DNA of 64,000 nucleotides from Paraspadella gotoi (Eukaryota; Chaetognatha): NCBI GenBank assembly GCA_051294375.1, contig CM119271.1, positions 7,364,804 to 7,428,803 of the forward strand, read 5' to 3'. Shown piece by piece: positions 17,527 to 28,335 of this stretch (position 1 is its first letter; each line of letters starts with the position of its first letter). The notes under the pieces were generated by a model. It saw only the letters and a program-made list of their open reading frames with translations, ran no database searches and was not told where the DNA came from. The position numbers and the translations under genes were made by a program.

Positions 17527-20167
17527 TTAAACGCAAAGCTGCGCAAGATTCTTGCAATATTTCTGTTCATGTAGCCGGCGGCAGATTCGCACCATCCATC
17601 GGGCTTTCCTGTTGGAGAACAAAGGAAGAATGAACTTTCTTGTACTTTTTTAATTGTGTATTTAATTACAAATCGTTCCTAAACCTAACCACTGTACATT
17701 AAAGCGTAGTAAAAAGGTTTAAATTTAACTTTAATATAATAAAAAAATGCATTATAAATTTTTGCAATTTACGCGTAGGCTATATTTTAATAGTACTACC
17801 CTTATAAATGTTAAAATTTCCAAAAATGGTTTTTTTATCAAGTTTTTTTTTTCACAGATTTCGATCGTCATAAAAAAGATAATAACTCTTTTTTAAAAAA
17901 TTCTTACATAAGCTGGTCAAAAATTAGAAAAACTATATTTAAAGCTTGAAAATTAATTTTTTGTTATATTAAATATAGTTTTTTTTTAAATTTTAATCTA
18001 CTTAATGAAATATTTTTTTCCCCAGGAATTCGATCTGCCATCAAAAAATAATAAAAGTCGCATTTTGAAAATTTTAGGATTTCTTCAAGTTAGTACTAAT
18101 GTATAAATAATGGCGAAAAATTAAAAAAATTAAAAAATATTATTTATTTTTATTAAATTAATGTTCACTGGTTGTCTCATGAATTGACAAATGGAATTTT
18201 CATTTTTTTGATTTCACTTCGCTCTAATGTACAATACTTCTCCGTTCTGAATCGACTGTTTTGTACCTGTCCATGCACCAGTCCCGTAGTCCATTGCACA
18301 TCTCCGTCGCAAATGACGCGCACGACATGGGACGATTTCTGCCAGCATCCCGTGCAGCCAGGAGGCTTCTCCTCAAGCGAAATGGGACCAGTTTCCTGCC
18401 GAAGGGAGACGATTAAAAATACTGTAAACATACATTTTAATATAGAAATATATAATATATCACTAACATAACGAATATTATATGATCGGTTGTCACTTTG
18501 GTCGAGCGCAAGCGAGGACGCCGGATCCGCCAAAGCGATGTGCGGCGATGGCACGACGACAGAGCGACGAATTCTTAAGAGCGGCCATTTTGGTTTAGAG
18601 TCTGAGGTCTTTTCTAGTGGAGGTGGGGGGGGGAGTGGAGGGATGGAGCGATAACGAACACTTTTATTATCATCCAGTAATCAGACATGTACACCAATGA
18701 AACAAAGAAATATTATTACTATTGTTATTTAATAAATATATATGTTAATTAAAAAAGGTCGGTAACGAGACAGGATAAAACTCCGGCGATCCAATGACTA
18801 ATGTGGAGTTGTAGTCGGGCATTGCCTAGGTTCACCCCGCTAATAAGATAAACTTCAGACCTGACACGGTGCTCATTGATTAAAGCCATCCGCTCATAGA
18901 CCACTAGGTACCGGTTCAATCCAACCTGGTACAAACCCTGCGGGAAGCCTGAGGACGGCCCTGAGAAGCCAGCCTTGGGGGCGGTGCCACCCCTCAAGCC
19001 TGGTTCCAAGCCCAGGACCCGTTCATACTAGTATAGGGGGTTATAAGAGAGGTGGTTACGGATAGTCATCTTCAGCCCACTTAGCGCATTACACAGGTAC
19101 ACACGCGTTGAGGGAATTTTTCCTTCCAATGAGAAAAAATTTTTTAACGCCCAACTGCGCGTTACTGCAACAAGTCGCCCGGTGAAAAAACGCTGCCATT
19201 TGCAAACCAGTGGTTGTTTCCATTGATTTCAAAAAGTTAGTTAAATAGGAAATACTAAATTCAGTATGTGTTCAAATTTTTATATTGATGCAGTTAAGAT
19301 AGGCTTTGACAATGAGTGGAGAAAGTTGGCTTTTTAGAAATGGGGTTGGCATTTTTCCAACTAACTAATTTAATTTTTTTTTTAACTTTAACACTTTGAT
19401 AAAGTATTTAATTAAGAATATTAATCAATATTAATAAGCTCTGAAAGCCCTTAAATATATGAGGAATGACACACTTACGAAAAAAGCTGTTACATAAAAA
19501 AAACAAGCTGCCATTGGCCAGCCTTGGATTCAATTAAGAAAGTTAAAAGTGAATTATCTAAAATTTTCAAATGTTTTTTAAAAATATGTTTACAATTATT
19601 ATATATAACATATAAGTAATCAATAAAAGAGCCTAGAATAAAAGAATTAAGAGACTATTCAATAAATCTTCCAGCTATCATTGCTAAAGGCATATAAAGT
19701 CGATGATATGAAATTTGCATAGCATAAATAGGTTTTGGTTTGTTGATCTTTAAATTCATATTTAAGTAAGCATTTTGATGTAAGTTCATCGTTGACATCG
19801 TTGACAAAGTGATGTTTTTCCTTTATCAAAATTTCTGCCTGAAAAACCTCCATTATGAAATTAAAACCTCTTTCGGGAACTTCCTTCAGCTTCGCGATGA
19901 AATAAAAAATGAAGATTTCGCTTTGTCATAATATATTTAAGTACGTAAAATTATCTAACAATAAGATTGGATTCGTTGGTGTCTTGTCGAAGCCCAATTC
20001 CTTCTTAATTTTTAAACATCTCGGAAAATTCGAAATTCGTTCTCGAAAAGCAATTAGCAACGCTTTACACTGCCAAACGCCACCATTTTAAAACGTACCT
20101 TTCCGCGAAAACGAAGCCGAGGATAAACAGACAAGATCGAATCCAGTTTCCGGTTTCATTTCGAACG
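17527..20167 (-). CDS. Secreted six-cysteine peptide precursor, spliced, new to me
   Basis: Minus-strand model with three exons: 20,167-20,099, 18,395-18,267 (129 nt) and 17,608-17,527. The donors are AAAG|GTACGT (after 20,099) and GACAG|GTACAA (after 18,267); the acceptors are ctcccttcggcag and tttgttctccaacag. All junctions are phase 2 and the frame stays open through both joins to TAA at 17,529-17,527. Exon 1 encodes a signal-peptide core, WIRSCLFILGFVFA, with a good cleavage site VFA|ER. The mature part is about 71 residues. A dibasic RLRR follows, then six cysteines spaced C-x7-C-x6-C-x11-C-x8-C-x6-C, the last next to the C-terminus. Spacing does not match the CHH/ITP, ShK, insulin or defensin patterns. 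The initiator Met was not found; exon 1 may itself be preceded by an exon (acceptor ttaaattcag at 20,177-20,168), or an indel may hide the start. Exons 2 and 3 are also open in one other joint frame, which lacks a signal peptide. A hormone, immune peptide or venom-like role is each possible; none is shown. Confidence 0.5.
17850..18065. repeat. Two degenerate direct repeats in intron 2
   Basis: cacagatttcgatcgtcataaa (near 17,856) and ccaggaattcgatctgccatc (near 18,024) start similar stretches about 168 bases apart, each followed by aaaaataataa and gaaaatttt-like sequence. Confidence 0.4.
18811..19097 (+). mobile_element. tRNA-derived SINE, copy in the peptide gene's first intron
   Basis: Begins gtagtcgggcattgcctagg and ends cttagcgcattacacagg, matching the 3.8-kb copies over the full length. 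A box gGTGCTCATTGAT and B box GGTTCAATCCA are slightly worn. It is antisense to the proposed minus-strand gene. Confidence 0.75.
19098..20098. other. AT-rich DNA (intron 1 of the peptide model)
   Basis: No further exon or repeat family recognised between the SINE and the exon at 20,099. Confidence 0.5.
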
Positions 20168-21084
20168 CTGAATTTAAGCCTCTCGGTGAATTAAATGCAC
20201 TAGCAAGATACAGCAAATTTACAGTATCGTGAATTGTGTTCTATAGTCCAGCTGGACCTCTATGAAATTTTTTTTTAATCTGAAAAAACTTATATTTTAT
20301 TAATTTTATTTATATAATATTATAATACAATTTTTTTCAAATTTGTGTGACCTGCTTTCTTTTCGTTGCGTTTAGGAAATGTTTGTTTACAGGTTGTTGT
20401 AAATAAGAAATACAAATTTTTCTTCCCATTCAACATGTTTTAAAATCTAATAATTTTTATTTATTCAACTTTTTGAATTATTTTAATACAAAACGGTGCA
20501 AACTTTATAAATAAAAATATAGCGCTCTTAATTAAAAAACCTGTTTTTAGCCAACTGTTGAACAAAAAAAAAAACCAAATAATGACTATTGCGCTCTTGT
20601 CATGACAAGATTGAAAAGGTGAGAGGCATCATCTGGCATTTTTCCATTGATTAATCAATTAAATTGAAGCAAATGAAAAAAGCGAAATCGTTTGATTGTT
20701 CAATGAATTCTTTTCCAAACTTAGATAAGAACGGATTTCAGTAACAATCGATTTAAGAAGGTGAAAGACCTCAATTTAGTGAACAGTAATCATTTAATCA
20801 AATAACTTAAAAGATCTTATTATGACTATTAAGAATGCATCATAATGTCTAGAAAAATCATAGCTTAACTTTATTATCCATTCGACATCCTCGCCGTAGG
20901 ATGTCCGCTTCGCACGAAAGAAAAGACTATCATTGTTTATTCTTCGCGATTCCGTCAAAAAGCTGAAGGTAAACAGTGATAGCCTCATATTTTCTTTTCT
21001 TTTTGCCAATCGGAAAACCGATCTTTCCTCTTCCCTCTTCTCTCGTTCCTCTCTCTCTCTCCTCTCGCTCTCCTCTCCTCTCTC
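20168..21084. other. No supported gene
   Basis: AT-rich, then a CT-rich run from 21,020 up to the gap. Confidence 0.5.
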
Positions 21085-21476
21085 NNNNNNNNNNNNNNNN
21101 NNNNNNNNNTTAGTCTTCCAGCCCTCTTCCTCTCCCCTATTCTTCCTCCTCTTTCCTCCCTCTCTTCCTCACTTCCCCCTCTTTCTCCTTCTCCCCTCTC
21201 TTCCTTTCCCTTCTNNNNNNNNNNNNNNNNNNNNNNNNNNNNNNNNNNNNNNNNNNNNNNNNNNNNNNNNNNNNNNNNNNNNNNNNNNNNNNNNNNNNNN
21301 NNNNNNNNNNNNNNNNNNNNNNNNNNNNNNNNNNNNNNNNNNNNNNNNNNNNNNNNNNNNNNNNNNNNNNNNNNNNNNNNNNNNNNNNNNNNNNNNNNNN
21401 NNNNNNNNNNNNNNNNNNNNNNNNNNNNNNNNNNNNNNNNNNNNNNNNNNNNNNNNNNNNNNNNNNNNNNNNNNNN
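21085..21476. other. Two assembly gaps with CT-rich DNA between
   Basis: N runs at 21,085-21,109 (25 N) and 21,215-21,476 (262 N) separated by about 105 bases of pyrimidine-rich sequence. Confidence 1.
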
Positions 21477-21521
21477 CCTCCCTCTTTCTCAATATTCATT
21501 TGTTCGCGTCTTGTTTGCGTC

Positions 21522-21541
21522 GTCACGTGACGTCACGTGAC
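21522..21541. promoter_or_regulatory. 20-bp perfect palindrome: E box - CRE - E box
   Basis: GTCACGTGACGTCACGTGAC is its own reverse complement. It contains two CACGTG E boxes in the extended TCACGTGA form bound by USF/MITF/TFE-type factors and, in the middle, TGACGTCA, the CREB/ATF site. It lies in a GC-rich patch (21,500-21,650) next to a gap, which suggests a promoter, but no linked gene is visible. Confidence 0.4.
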
Positions 21542-21659
21542 CGCGCCGAGAGACGTCAACTCCGCGTCAACGTCCGTCGTCCTTTCGAATCTCTCTCGCA
21601 GAGGTCGTTGGCGGACGAGGATCGCCCCATGGAATCGGACCCCCTAATGGGTCGAGGGA

Positions 21660-22740
21660 TTTTTTTCTTCCGGTTGAAAATTTTGAACGGAAGATTATAG
21701 TAAAAACACAATATTAGATTGATGAAAAGATAAACAAACAATAAACAAGCAAACTAAACTAAACTTAGCTTTTGAGGGTTTTTTTTTCGTTTTGACTTAA
21801 TAAACAAAGAAGCTCGCTCGATTTGCGATGGAGCTACATGGGATTAAGAAATTATAATTTTATTTATATTTATAAATGTTCGCACATGCCGAACGAAAAT
21901 ATGCATTTAAGACGAATCCTATAATCGTCAACGACTCAACGTTGTCGCTGATAAGGCGTCGATCCCGAAGACTAACAAAACATATTTTTTTCCAACCAAA
22001 TGACAATGAAATAAACGATAACAAAAAAGTTAACAATTCTTTTTTTTTTCGCTCCAAACTTAAAAACTTCGCTCGAAGTCTAACGAGTCGAAGCCATGAC
22101 GTCGATCAAGATTTAAAAAAAAAAAAACTAAGTTGTCAATTTAAGCAAGTTTATAGTTAAATCTCTTTTTATATATAAAGTTTTACATGAAATTTTATTG
22201 TGAATAGCGCGTTAACGAATGTTTTTCTTTTTTTTCAACACTTCTGTTACCTCTGATCCGTCGATGATCTTTTGTTCGAAAAAAAACCTGCGCCCATAGA
22301 GGTAACTCTCGTTTATTTATTATTTTTAAATATTTTATTATTTATTAAAATCACTTTTTTAGTATCGTGCTATTAAGTTCTTTTAATATTTTAAAGAGGC
22401 GACAACTCGACTCCCACGTTTTCTTTTTGTTCACCTGTCAACTGACTTCTTCTCACTTCTGTCAATCACCCGCCAACTCTAACTGTCTCTCTCTCCATCG
22501 TTCTCTTTGTCTGTCAGTCTTGTTCTCTCTTTCAACGACTATCGTGCAAATTTTATAAACACCTGTTGCATCTGGTTGCGTTTAAATTTTGTCCGTCATA
22601 AAATTTATGAAACTAAATAAACTGAATTAAAAAAAAACTTTCGTGTTTTTGTTGTTGTTGTTGTACTTGTTGCTTTAGTAGTTTTTGTTTTTGTCGCTGT
22701 ACTTCTTGTTGTTAGTTTGTTTTCGCGTGTGTGTTTTCTG
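21660..22740. other. No supported gene
   Basis: AT-rich with short frames of low information; (GTT)n-like words near 22,640-22,710. Confidence 0.5.
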
Positions 22741-22814
22741 TTTCGTCCATTAAAACTCGATTTGAGCCGTCTTTGTCGTCGTCGTTATCGTCTTCATTTG
22801 GTAACTCACCCCCG

Positions 22815-22850
22815 CAATGACGACGACGACGTCTACGGCGACGACGACGA

Positions 22851-22913
<63 letters not shown>

Positions 22914-22925
22914 AGACTACGGCGA
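22815..22925. repeat. (GAC)n/(GGC GAC)n trinucleotide repeat
   Basis: Alternating gacgac and ggcgac units. Reads as poly-Asp/Gly on the plus strand and poly-Arg on the minus strand; both are by-products of the repeat. Confidence 0.9.
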
Positions 22926-22976
22926 CGCCGTGGTTTTAAATCTGAAGGATCTATTTTAAGCCTCAATACTCGGCTC

Positions 22977-23083
22977 GTGATTTTTTTCTTTCTTTTTTCT
23001 TTTTCTTCTTTTCTTTCTCTCTTTCTTTGTTTTCTTTCTTTTTCGCTCTTTTTTTTCCTTCCACAGGTCATTATTTCTTTCTT

Positions 23084-23163
<80 letters not shown>

Positions 23164-23410
23164 TTTTTGTCACTTTCCGTCCTTGTTTCTTTGTTATTTT
23201 TTTTCCCGCTCTTTCTCTCATTCTTTCTTTCAAAATTCATTCTTCAAAATTTTCTTTCCTTCTTTTTTTTCCTCCTTTCTTACTTTCCTTTCTTTCCTTC
23301 CTTTCAAATTTATACGTATTTATACGTATCTGTCTTTCCCTCTTTCCTTCTTTCTTTCCTTTCTTTCCTTTCTTTCCTTTCTTTCCTTTCTTTCCCTCTT
23401 TCTTTCATTC
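22977..23410. repeat. (TTTC)n microsatellite and pyrimidine tract
   Basis: A nearly pure TTTC core at about 23,076-23,163, followed by TTTCC-type repeats near 23,340-23,395. Confidence 0.95.
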
Positions 23411-23536
23411 TCTCCTCTCTTTCACGCCGTGAAACTCAGCGCAGAGTGAAGCAAGGATCATTTCTTGTTTTACTCTCAAACGCCTCTCACTCTCTCAGGG
23501 CGAAGAGAATTAATTACTGCTTGATGGAGCGGGTGA

Positions 23537-23549
23537 AGCCGGCGTCGTC

Positions 23550-23590
<41 letters not shown>

Positions 23591-23990
23591 CGCGGTCTGC
23601 GTCAACGTCGTGGTCGTTTTTGGCGTCGTCGTCGTCATCATCGTCGGCGTCGCAGTCTGCGTCATCGTCGGCGTCACCATCTTCGTGGTCGCCGTCGTCA
23701 TCGTCGTCGTCGTCGTCGTTTTTGTTGACGCCATCGTCGTAGTAGTTTTCGTTGTTATCGTCGTCGTTTTCGTCGTCGACGTCGTCGTTGGCGTCAGCGT
23801 CGTCGTTGGCGTCAGCGTCGTCGTCATTGTCGTTGTCCTCGACGTTATCGTTATAGTCGTCGTCGTCGTCGTCGTCGTCTTCTAATTGTCAGAGACGTCC
23901 TCATTATTGTCGTCGTCGTTGTCGTCGTCTTAGTCGTCGTCGTCCTCACTGTCGTCCTTTTTGTCATCATCGTCATATTTCATGATTCAC
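23537..23990. repeat. Very long (GTC/TCG)n trinucleotide array
   Basis: About 450 bases of gtcgtc with sparse gtt, gcc and gtca variants. It lacks stops in several frames, so the open frames over it are not evidence of a gene. Confidence 0.9.
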
Positions 23991-24002
23991 GATTTAAGTT
24001 GA

Positions 24003-24039
24003 CACGTGATGACAGTTGTCACGTGATGACAGTTGTCAC
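24003..24039. promoter_or_regulatory. Tandem 17-bp repeat with two E boxes
   Basis: Two copies of cacgtgatgacagttgt, each with CACGTG and TGACA, ending in a third cac. acagttgt is also a weak inverted partner of the next cacgtgat. It directly follows the GTC array. Confidence 0.35.
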
Positions 24040-24119
24040 TTTTTTCTACCGTCGAAAATCTTCTCCGATTTTTTTTTTTTTTTTTTTTCATTTGCCTCTC
24101 GTCGACCTTCGTCTCCCCC

Positions 24120-24420
24120 AGAGAGAACCAAGCAGAAAAAAAGTAGAAAAGCAAGCTTCTGGTATAGGGGGCCAAGATGTTGCGAAAGAGAGCCAAGCTA
24201 AGTTTTGCACCAGGTACAGTCTCCTTAACAAAGATTATCTTCTTTTTAAAAAGGAGAACCAATTTATGCCCCGAGGAGGGACCAAGCTTTCATCCGAAGG
24301 AGGGACCAAGCATCGCCCCGGAACGGAGGGGCGCCCAAGCTTCTTCCGCCCGAACGGAATCAAGAGATCCTTCTTTGGCACCAAGGTTGACTCTCACCGA
24401 GCGAGAAGACATTTTTCATT
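24120..24420 (+). repeat. Degenerate repeat built on ccaagc
   Basis: The word accaagc or cccaagc recurs about every 25-40 bases (24,127; 24,190; 24,280; 24,306; 24,342), twice within gaggagggaccaagc-like units. A plus-strand frame at 24,177-24,512 is open across it, giving EEGPSFHPKEGPSIAPERRG-type repeats; a coding role is possible but unsupported. Confidence 0.35.
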
Positions 24421-25373
24421 CAGGTGTTTGCCCCGCTCTGATTCCGAGCTCTCTCTCTCTCTCTCTCTCAATCTCGATCTCTCTTCTCTCTGCGTCTGGC
24501 TGCTTGCTCTAGGCAGTCCTTGGAACTTTTAGGCGCCGTGCGCACCGAAGGCCGCAACGCCGACATCCTTGGCGCATCCAAATTGTTTTTTTCCCTTTCT
24601 TTTTGGGTCGAAGGAGGTGGGGGGAGAGGATGTGGGGGGGGGGTTTGGAGAGGCCTGATAGGTGTGAGTTGGGTGGATGATCGCGGGGGGAGTGGGGAGT
24701 GGAAGGGCTGAAGGGGTTGTTCAGTGTGGTTCGAGTTTGGTCGATGTAAAGAAGCAGGAAGTTGTTTGAAAAGATATATGTATAACGAAATGGATGTTAT
24801 TATCTTGTAAAAGGGATGGAGGCCTCGACCAGACATAGCCTCTCCACTATGAATGTATAATTATTATATTAGTTGTATATGAAGAGAAACAGTAAATATG
24901 GAATGGATAAATTTTAAGTTAGACCAAAAACGAGATTAAATAGTTAAGCCATGATCATTAAAAATATAGAATTTGTAATATATAATTTTAAAGAATATTA
25001 TAAAATCTAAGACTTAAAATAGTGAAACAAGTAATTTTGCAAATTATCCAAAAACCAAGACAAAAGTAAAAAAGGTGAGTAAGTGAGGATCAAGTGGGTA
25101 AGGAATCGGGTAGGCTTGGATAGGAGGTAAGTCCATCTCTCGAAGCGCGAAGACCAAAGGTTCAGTGATGTTGTTTTTTTTTTTCGTCGTCGCGTCTCGT
25201 TGATGAATTGAAAGAAATAAGCGGAGGTTGAAGGTCGAGAGAGAGAGAGAGCGAGAGAGAGAGAGAGAGAGAGAGAGAAGAGAGAGACGTGAGACCGGAA
25301 AGAGAAACAGGAAAAGCGGAGGTATTTGACCGGGAGCCCTGTTGCGCGATTAAGGGGAACATTTTTGTCTTGG
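24421..25373. other. No supported gene
   Basis: CT-rich, then G-rich (24,605-24,720), then AT-rich DNA and a (GA)n tract at 25,237-25,286 before the gap. Confidence 0.5.
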
Positions 25374-25523
25374 NNNNNNNNNNNNNNNNNNNNNNNNNNN
25401 NNNNNNNNNNNNNNNNNNNNNNNNNNNNNNNNNNNNNNNNNNNNNNNNNNNNNNNNNNNNNNNNNNNNNNNNNNNNNNNNNNNNNNNNNNNNNNNNNNNN
25501 NNNNNNNNNNNNNNNNNNNNNNN
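25374..25523. other. Assembly gap (150 N)
   Basis: Run of N at the left edge of the amplified block A. Confidence 1.
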
Positions 25524-25589
25524 CGTCTTCATTAAGTTCCTCTTTCCATCTGCTCGTACTGTTTTTCAACCCAATTTAAAATCTAAAAT

Positions 25590-25661
25590 TAGCGACCAAA
25601 AACAAGTCGCATGCTTTGAAGTCAGCAACCCCCAGTGAACAGTTAACATACCTTAGAAACA
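25590..25661 (+). CDS. Possible exon before a strong donor (copy A)
   Basis: A GTAAGA donor at 25,662 ends a short stretch that in copy D (44,650-44,748) is open as QVACLKSATPSEQLTYLRK. In copy A indels shift the frame. The sequence after the donor also stays open for a while in copy D (RKKPVKPWNCLRMRQETRL), so the splice is not certain. Unrecognised. Confidence 0.2.
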
Positions 25662-25809
25662 GTAAGAAAAAACCAGTGAAACCCTGGAATTGTTTACGCA
25701 TGCGTCAAGAAACGCGTCTAGTACGTCTCTCATCTATTTTTCAAGTCAGAACTCGACCGAGAGAGGACCCCCCCCGTTCCTGAGGAGGCCTCCACCAAAC
25801 ACGGACCCG

Positions 25810-25884
<75 letters not shown>

Positions 25885-26065
25885 AGAAGAGAGAGAGAGA
25901 AAGAGAGAGGGGTGAAGTAGAACTTTAAAGCACTTTCAGATTTTTTTTTTAAAGAGAAAAGAAAAGAAACTGAGTCAAAGGAAGAAAATTAGGAAAACAA
26001 GACGAGAAGCAAGAAAAAAAGAAAGAGAGGCTGGAACGATAAAAGGAGAGGCGAGAAAAGTAAGA

Positions 26066-26142
<77 letters not shown>

Positions 26143-26301
26143 AGAGAGAGGAAAGAGAGAAAAGAAAAAAAAAAAAAGCGGAGAGAAAGTGGGCGCCTTG
26201 GCTCCAGTGACACAAAAACCCATGACGAAGCTGTTAAGAAATGGCAGGAAAATTGAAGGTGGTCAGAGTAGATTGAGAAAAAATAAAGGGAGGAGAGGGG
26301 G

Positions 26302-26349
<48 letters not shown>

Positions 26350-26359
26350 AGAGAAGAGA

Positions 26360-26391
<32 letters not shown>

Positions 26392-26392
26392 G

Positions 26393-26549
26393 CTATTTGC
26401 CAAGTTGGAGACAAAGACGACACCATTTCTGCTTTAAGTGCTGGTTTCAAGGTTTTGAAGGCTTCGGTCTCCAACGCCGATCGCCGGGCCATTGGGGAGA
26501 GGAGAACCAAGGCCCAAGGTCAAGATGTAGGTTTTGTTTAATTTAGTTA
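26393..26549 (+). CDS. Coding-like stretch after a (GA)n tract (copy A)
   Basis: In frame with the end of the GA tract the plus strand reads AICQVGDKDDTISALSAGFK, VLKASVSNADRRAIGERRTK, AQGQDVGFV and then a stop. The opposite strand is also open (MVLLSPMARRSALETEAFKT). The copy at 45,441-45,600 has several single-base indels that break both frames. It could be an exon fragment or part of a repeat. No acceptor is visible because of the GA tract. Confidence 0.25.
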
Positions 26550-27057
26550 GAAATATTTGTTTTGTTTTATACTACATAATCAACATTTACGAACCGAAAG
26601 CAGCTCTCAGAGGCAGTGGACCGAAATCATTATTGTTTTGGGAAGCGCTGTTTTCATTCGTTTTTCTATTTTTAGAAGTGAAAGTAATGTACATTTTATC
26701 GTTATTTTACCTATATCAAGTTAGTATATTAAGGAAAAATTTTATTTGCATGGAACAATATTACATAGCTGTGAACGATGAACTTTCGATTGTAACTTGT
26801 ACCAATTTCATACAATTTAATATCGTGAAGGATTCCAGTATCCTATTCCAAAGGGAAAAGAGAGCGATTTAAACCGTTTCATTCGGTGCGGACGAGATGA
26901 AACCCTCACATCCGGGGAGAGCAAGAGGAGGTTACTCGGGTTATTTGGACGAGTCTATCCGGAATGATAGGGTCTACGGGTCGACGACATCGGATCATAG
27001 GTGGCGCCATCATTCCGCGAGCCGCTTTTCCTCTCCTTTCTCTCTGTCTGTTTGTCT

Positions 27058-27161
<104 letters not shown>

Positions 27162-27787
27162 CCGGAAGTGACGTAGTCGAGGCGGAAAAATTGACGGGTC
27201 AAACGGAGGAGCCAAGGTGGAGGAAGAGATGGAGAAAAAGGAAAGAAAAGAAGAAAAATGGAGGAAAGGAGAAAAGGAGGAAAAAAGAAAAGAAAGAAGA
27301 AATGAGAAAAGGAGAAAAAGGACGAGAGATCTGAAGAGTAAAGGGTATGAAAAGAAAAGAAAAGAAATGGAGGGTATAAGTAGAAGGGATGGTACAAGAT
27401 GGAAACTACAATAAGGGCGATGTTATAAGAGAAGTGGGAGAAAGAAATAAGATCGAACACTATAGAAGGGTATGAGAAAGGTTTAAGGGGAGAAAGGAAA
27501 GTGAGACTCGCGCTTCGCATAATATGAGGAAGGAAGTGAGAGGAAATAAAATATTAACCGTAGCCTCTCTATGTCTCTCTATAGTCTCTATAGTCTCTAG
27601 TGTCTACGGGGCAATAGATAGCTTATTCATTAAATGAATGGATAATTGTTATTTCGAATCAATTTTGAATGATATAGAAAAAGAAGAAGGAAACGGAGAA
27701 AAAAAATTGAGATGGATGGAGAGATGGATTTCCGTTTTGGAAGGAGAAAAGAATGGCGACTCAATGGAAAGGAAAAAAATGAAAATG

Positions 27788-27837
<50 letters not shown>

Positions 27838-27919
27838 GAGAGATTCTGAAAAGTGAATCTAAATTTTTAAAACCAGATTAAGTCATTTATTCAAAGTGAG
27901 AATGAATCAAAAGATATGT

Positions 27920-28003
27920 AAATAAATGAATGAATGAATGAATGAATGAATGAATGAATGAATGAATGAATGAATGAATGAATGAATGAATGAATGAATG
28001 AAT
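27920..28003. repeat. (AATG)n microsatellite
   Basis: About 20 units of gaatgaat; matched by 46,987-47,075 in copy D, there with indels. Confidence 0.95.
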
Positions 28004-28189
28004 GGATCAATCGAAAGATGAAGGAATGAATGAGTGAATGAAAAAAGGATTAAGCGCCGGTTGCTCTCTTTATTCGATGTTGTTCAATCAATATTTAGAG
28101 GGAGGGGGGCGAAGATTCGTCGGAATCTCGGACGTCCAATCAGAATGTCGGTCGCATGACAGAAAGACGTTAGAGGGCAAACGGGATGA

Positions 28190-28220
<31 letters not shown>

Positions 28221-28289
28221 AGAAGAGAAGAAGAGAGAGGAGAGAGAGAGACGAGAAGAGAGGGAGAGGGAGAGAGAGAGAGAGAGAGA

Positions 28290-28335
<46 letters not shown>

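Noticed and set aside
17527-18395. CHH/ITP-type hormone as the identity of the six-cysteine peptide
   Set aside because: Mature length and cysteine number are similar, but the spacing differs (x7, x6, x11, x8, x6 here) and the family's conserved residues are missing.
22712-23233. Lysine/arginine-rich frame that could look like a nuclear protein
   Set aside because: It is the translation of (TTTC)n and (GAC)n repeats read backwards.
23510-23885. Poly-threonine and poly-valine frames
   Set aside because: Pure reading of the GTC array in different frames.
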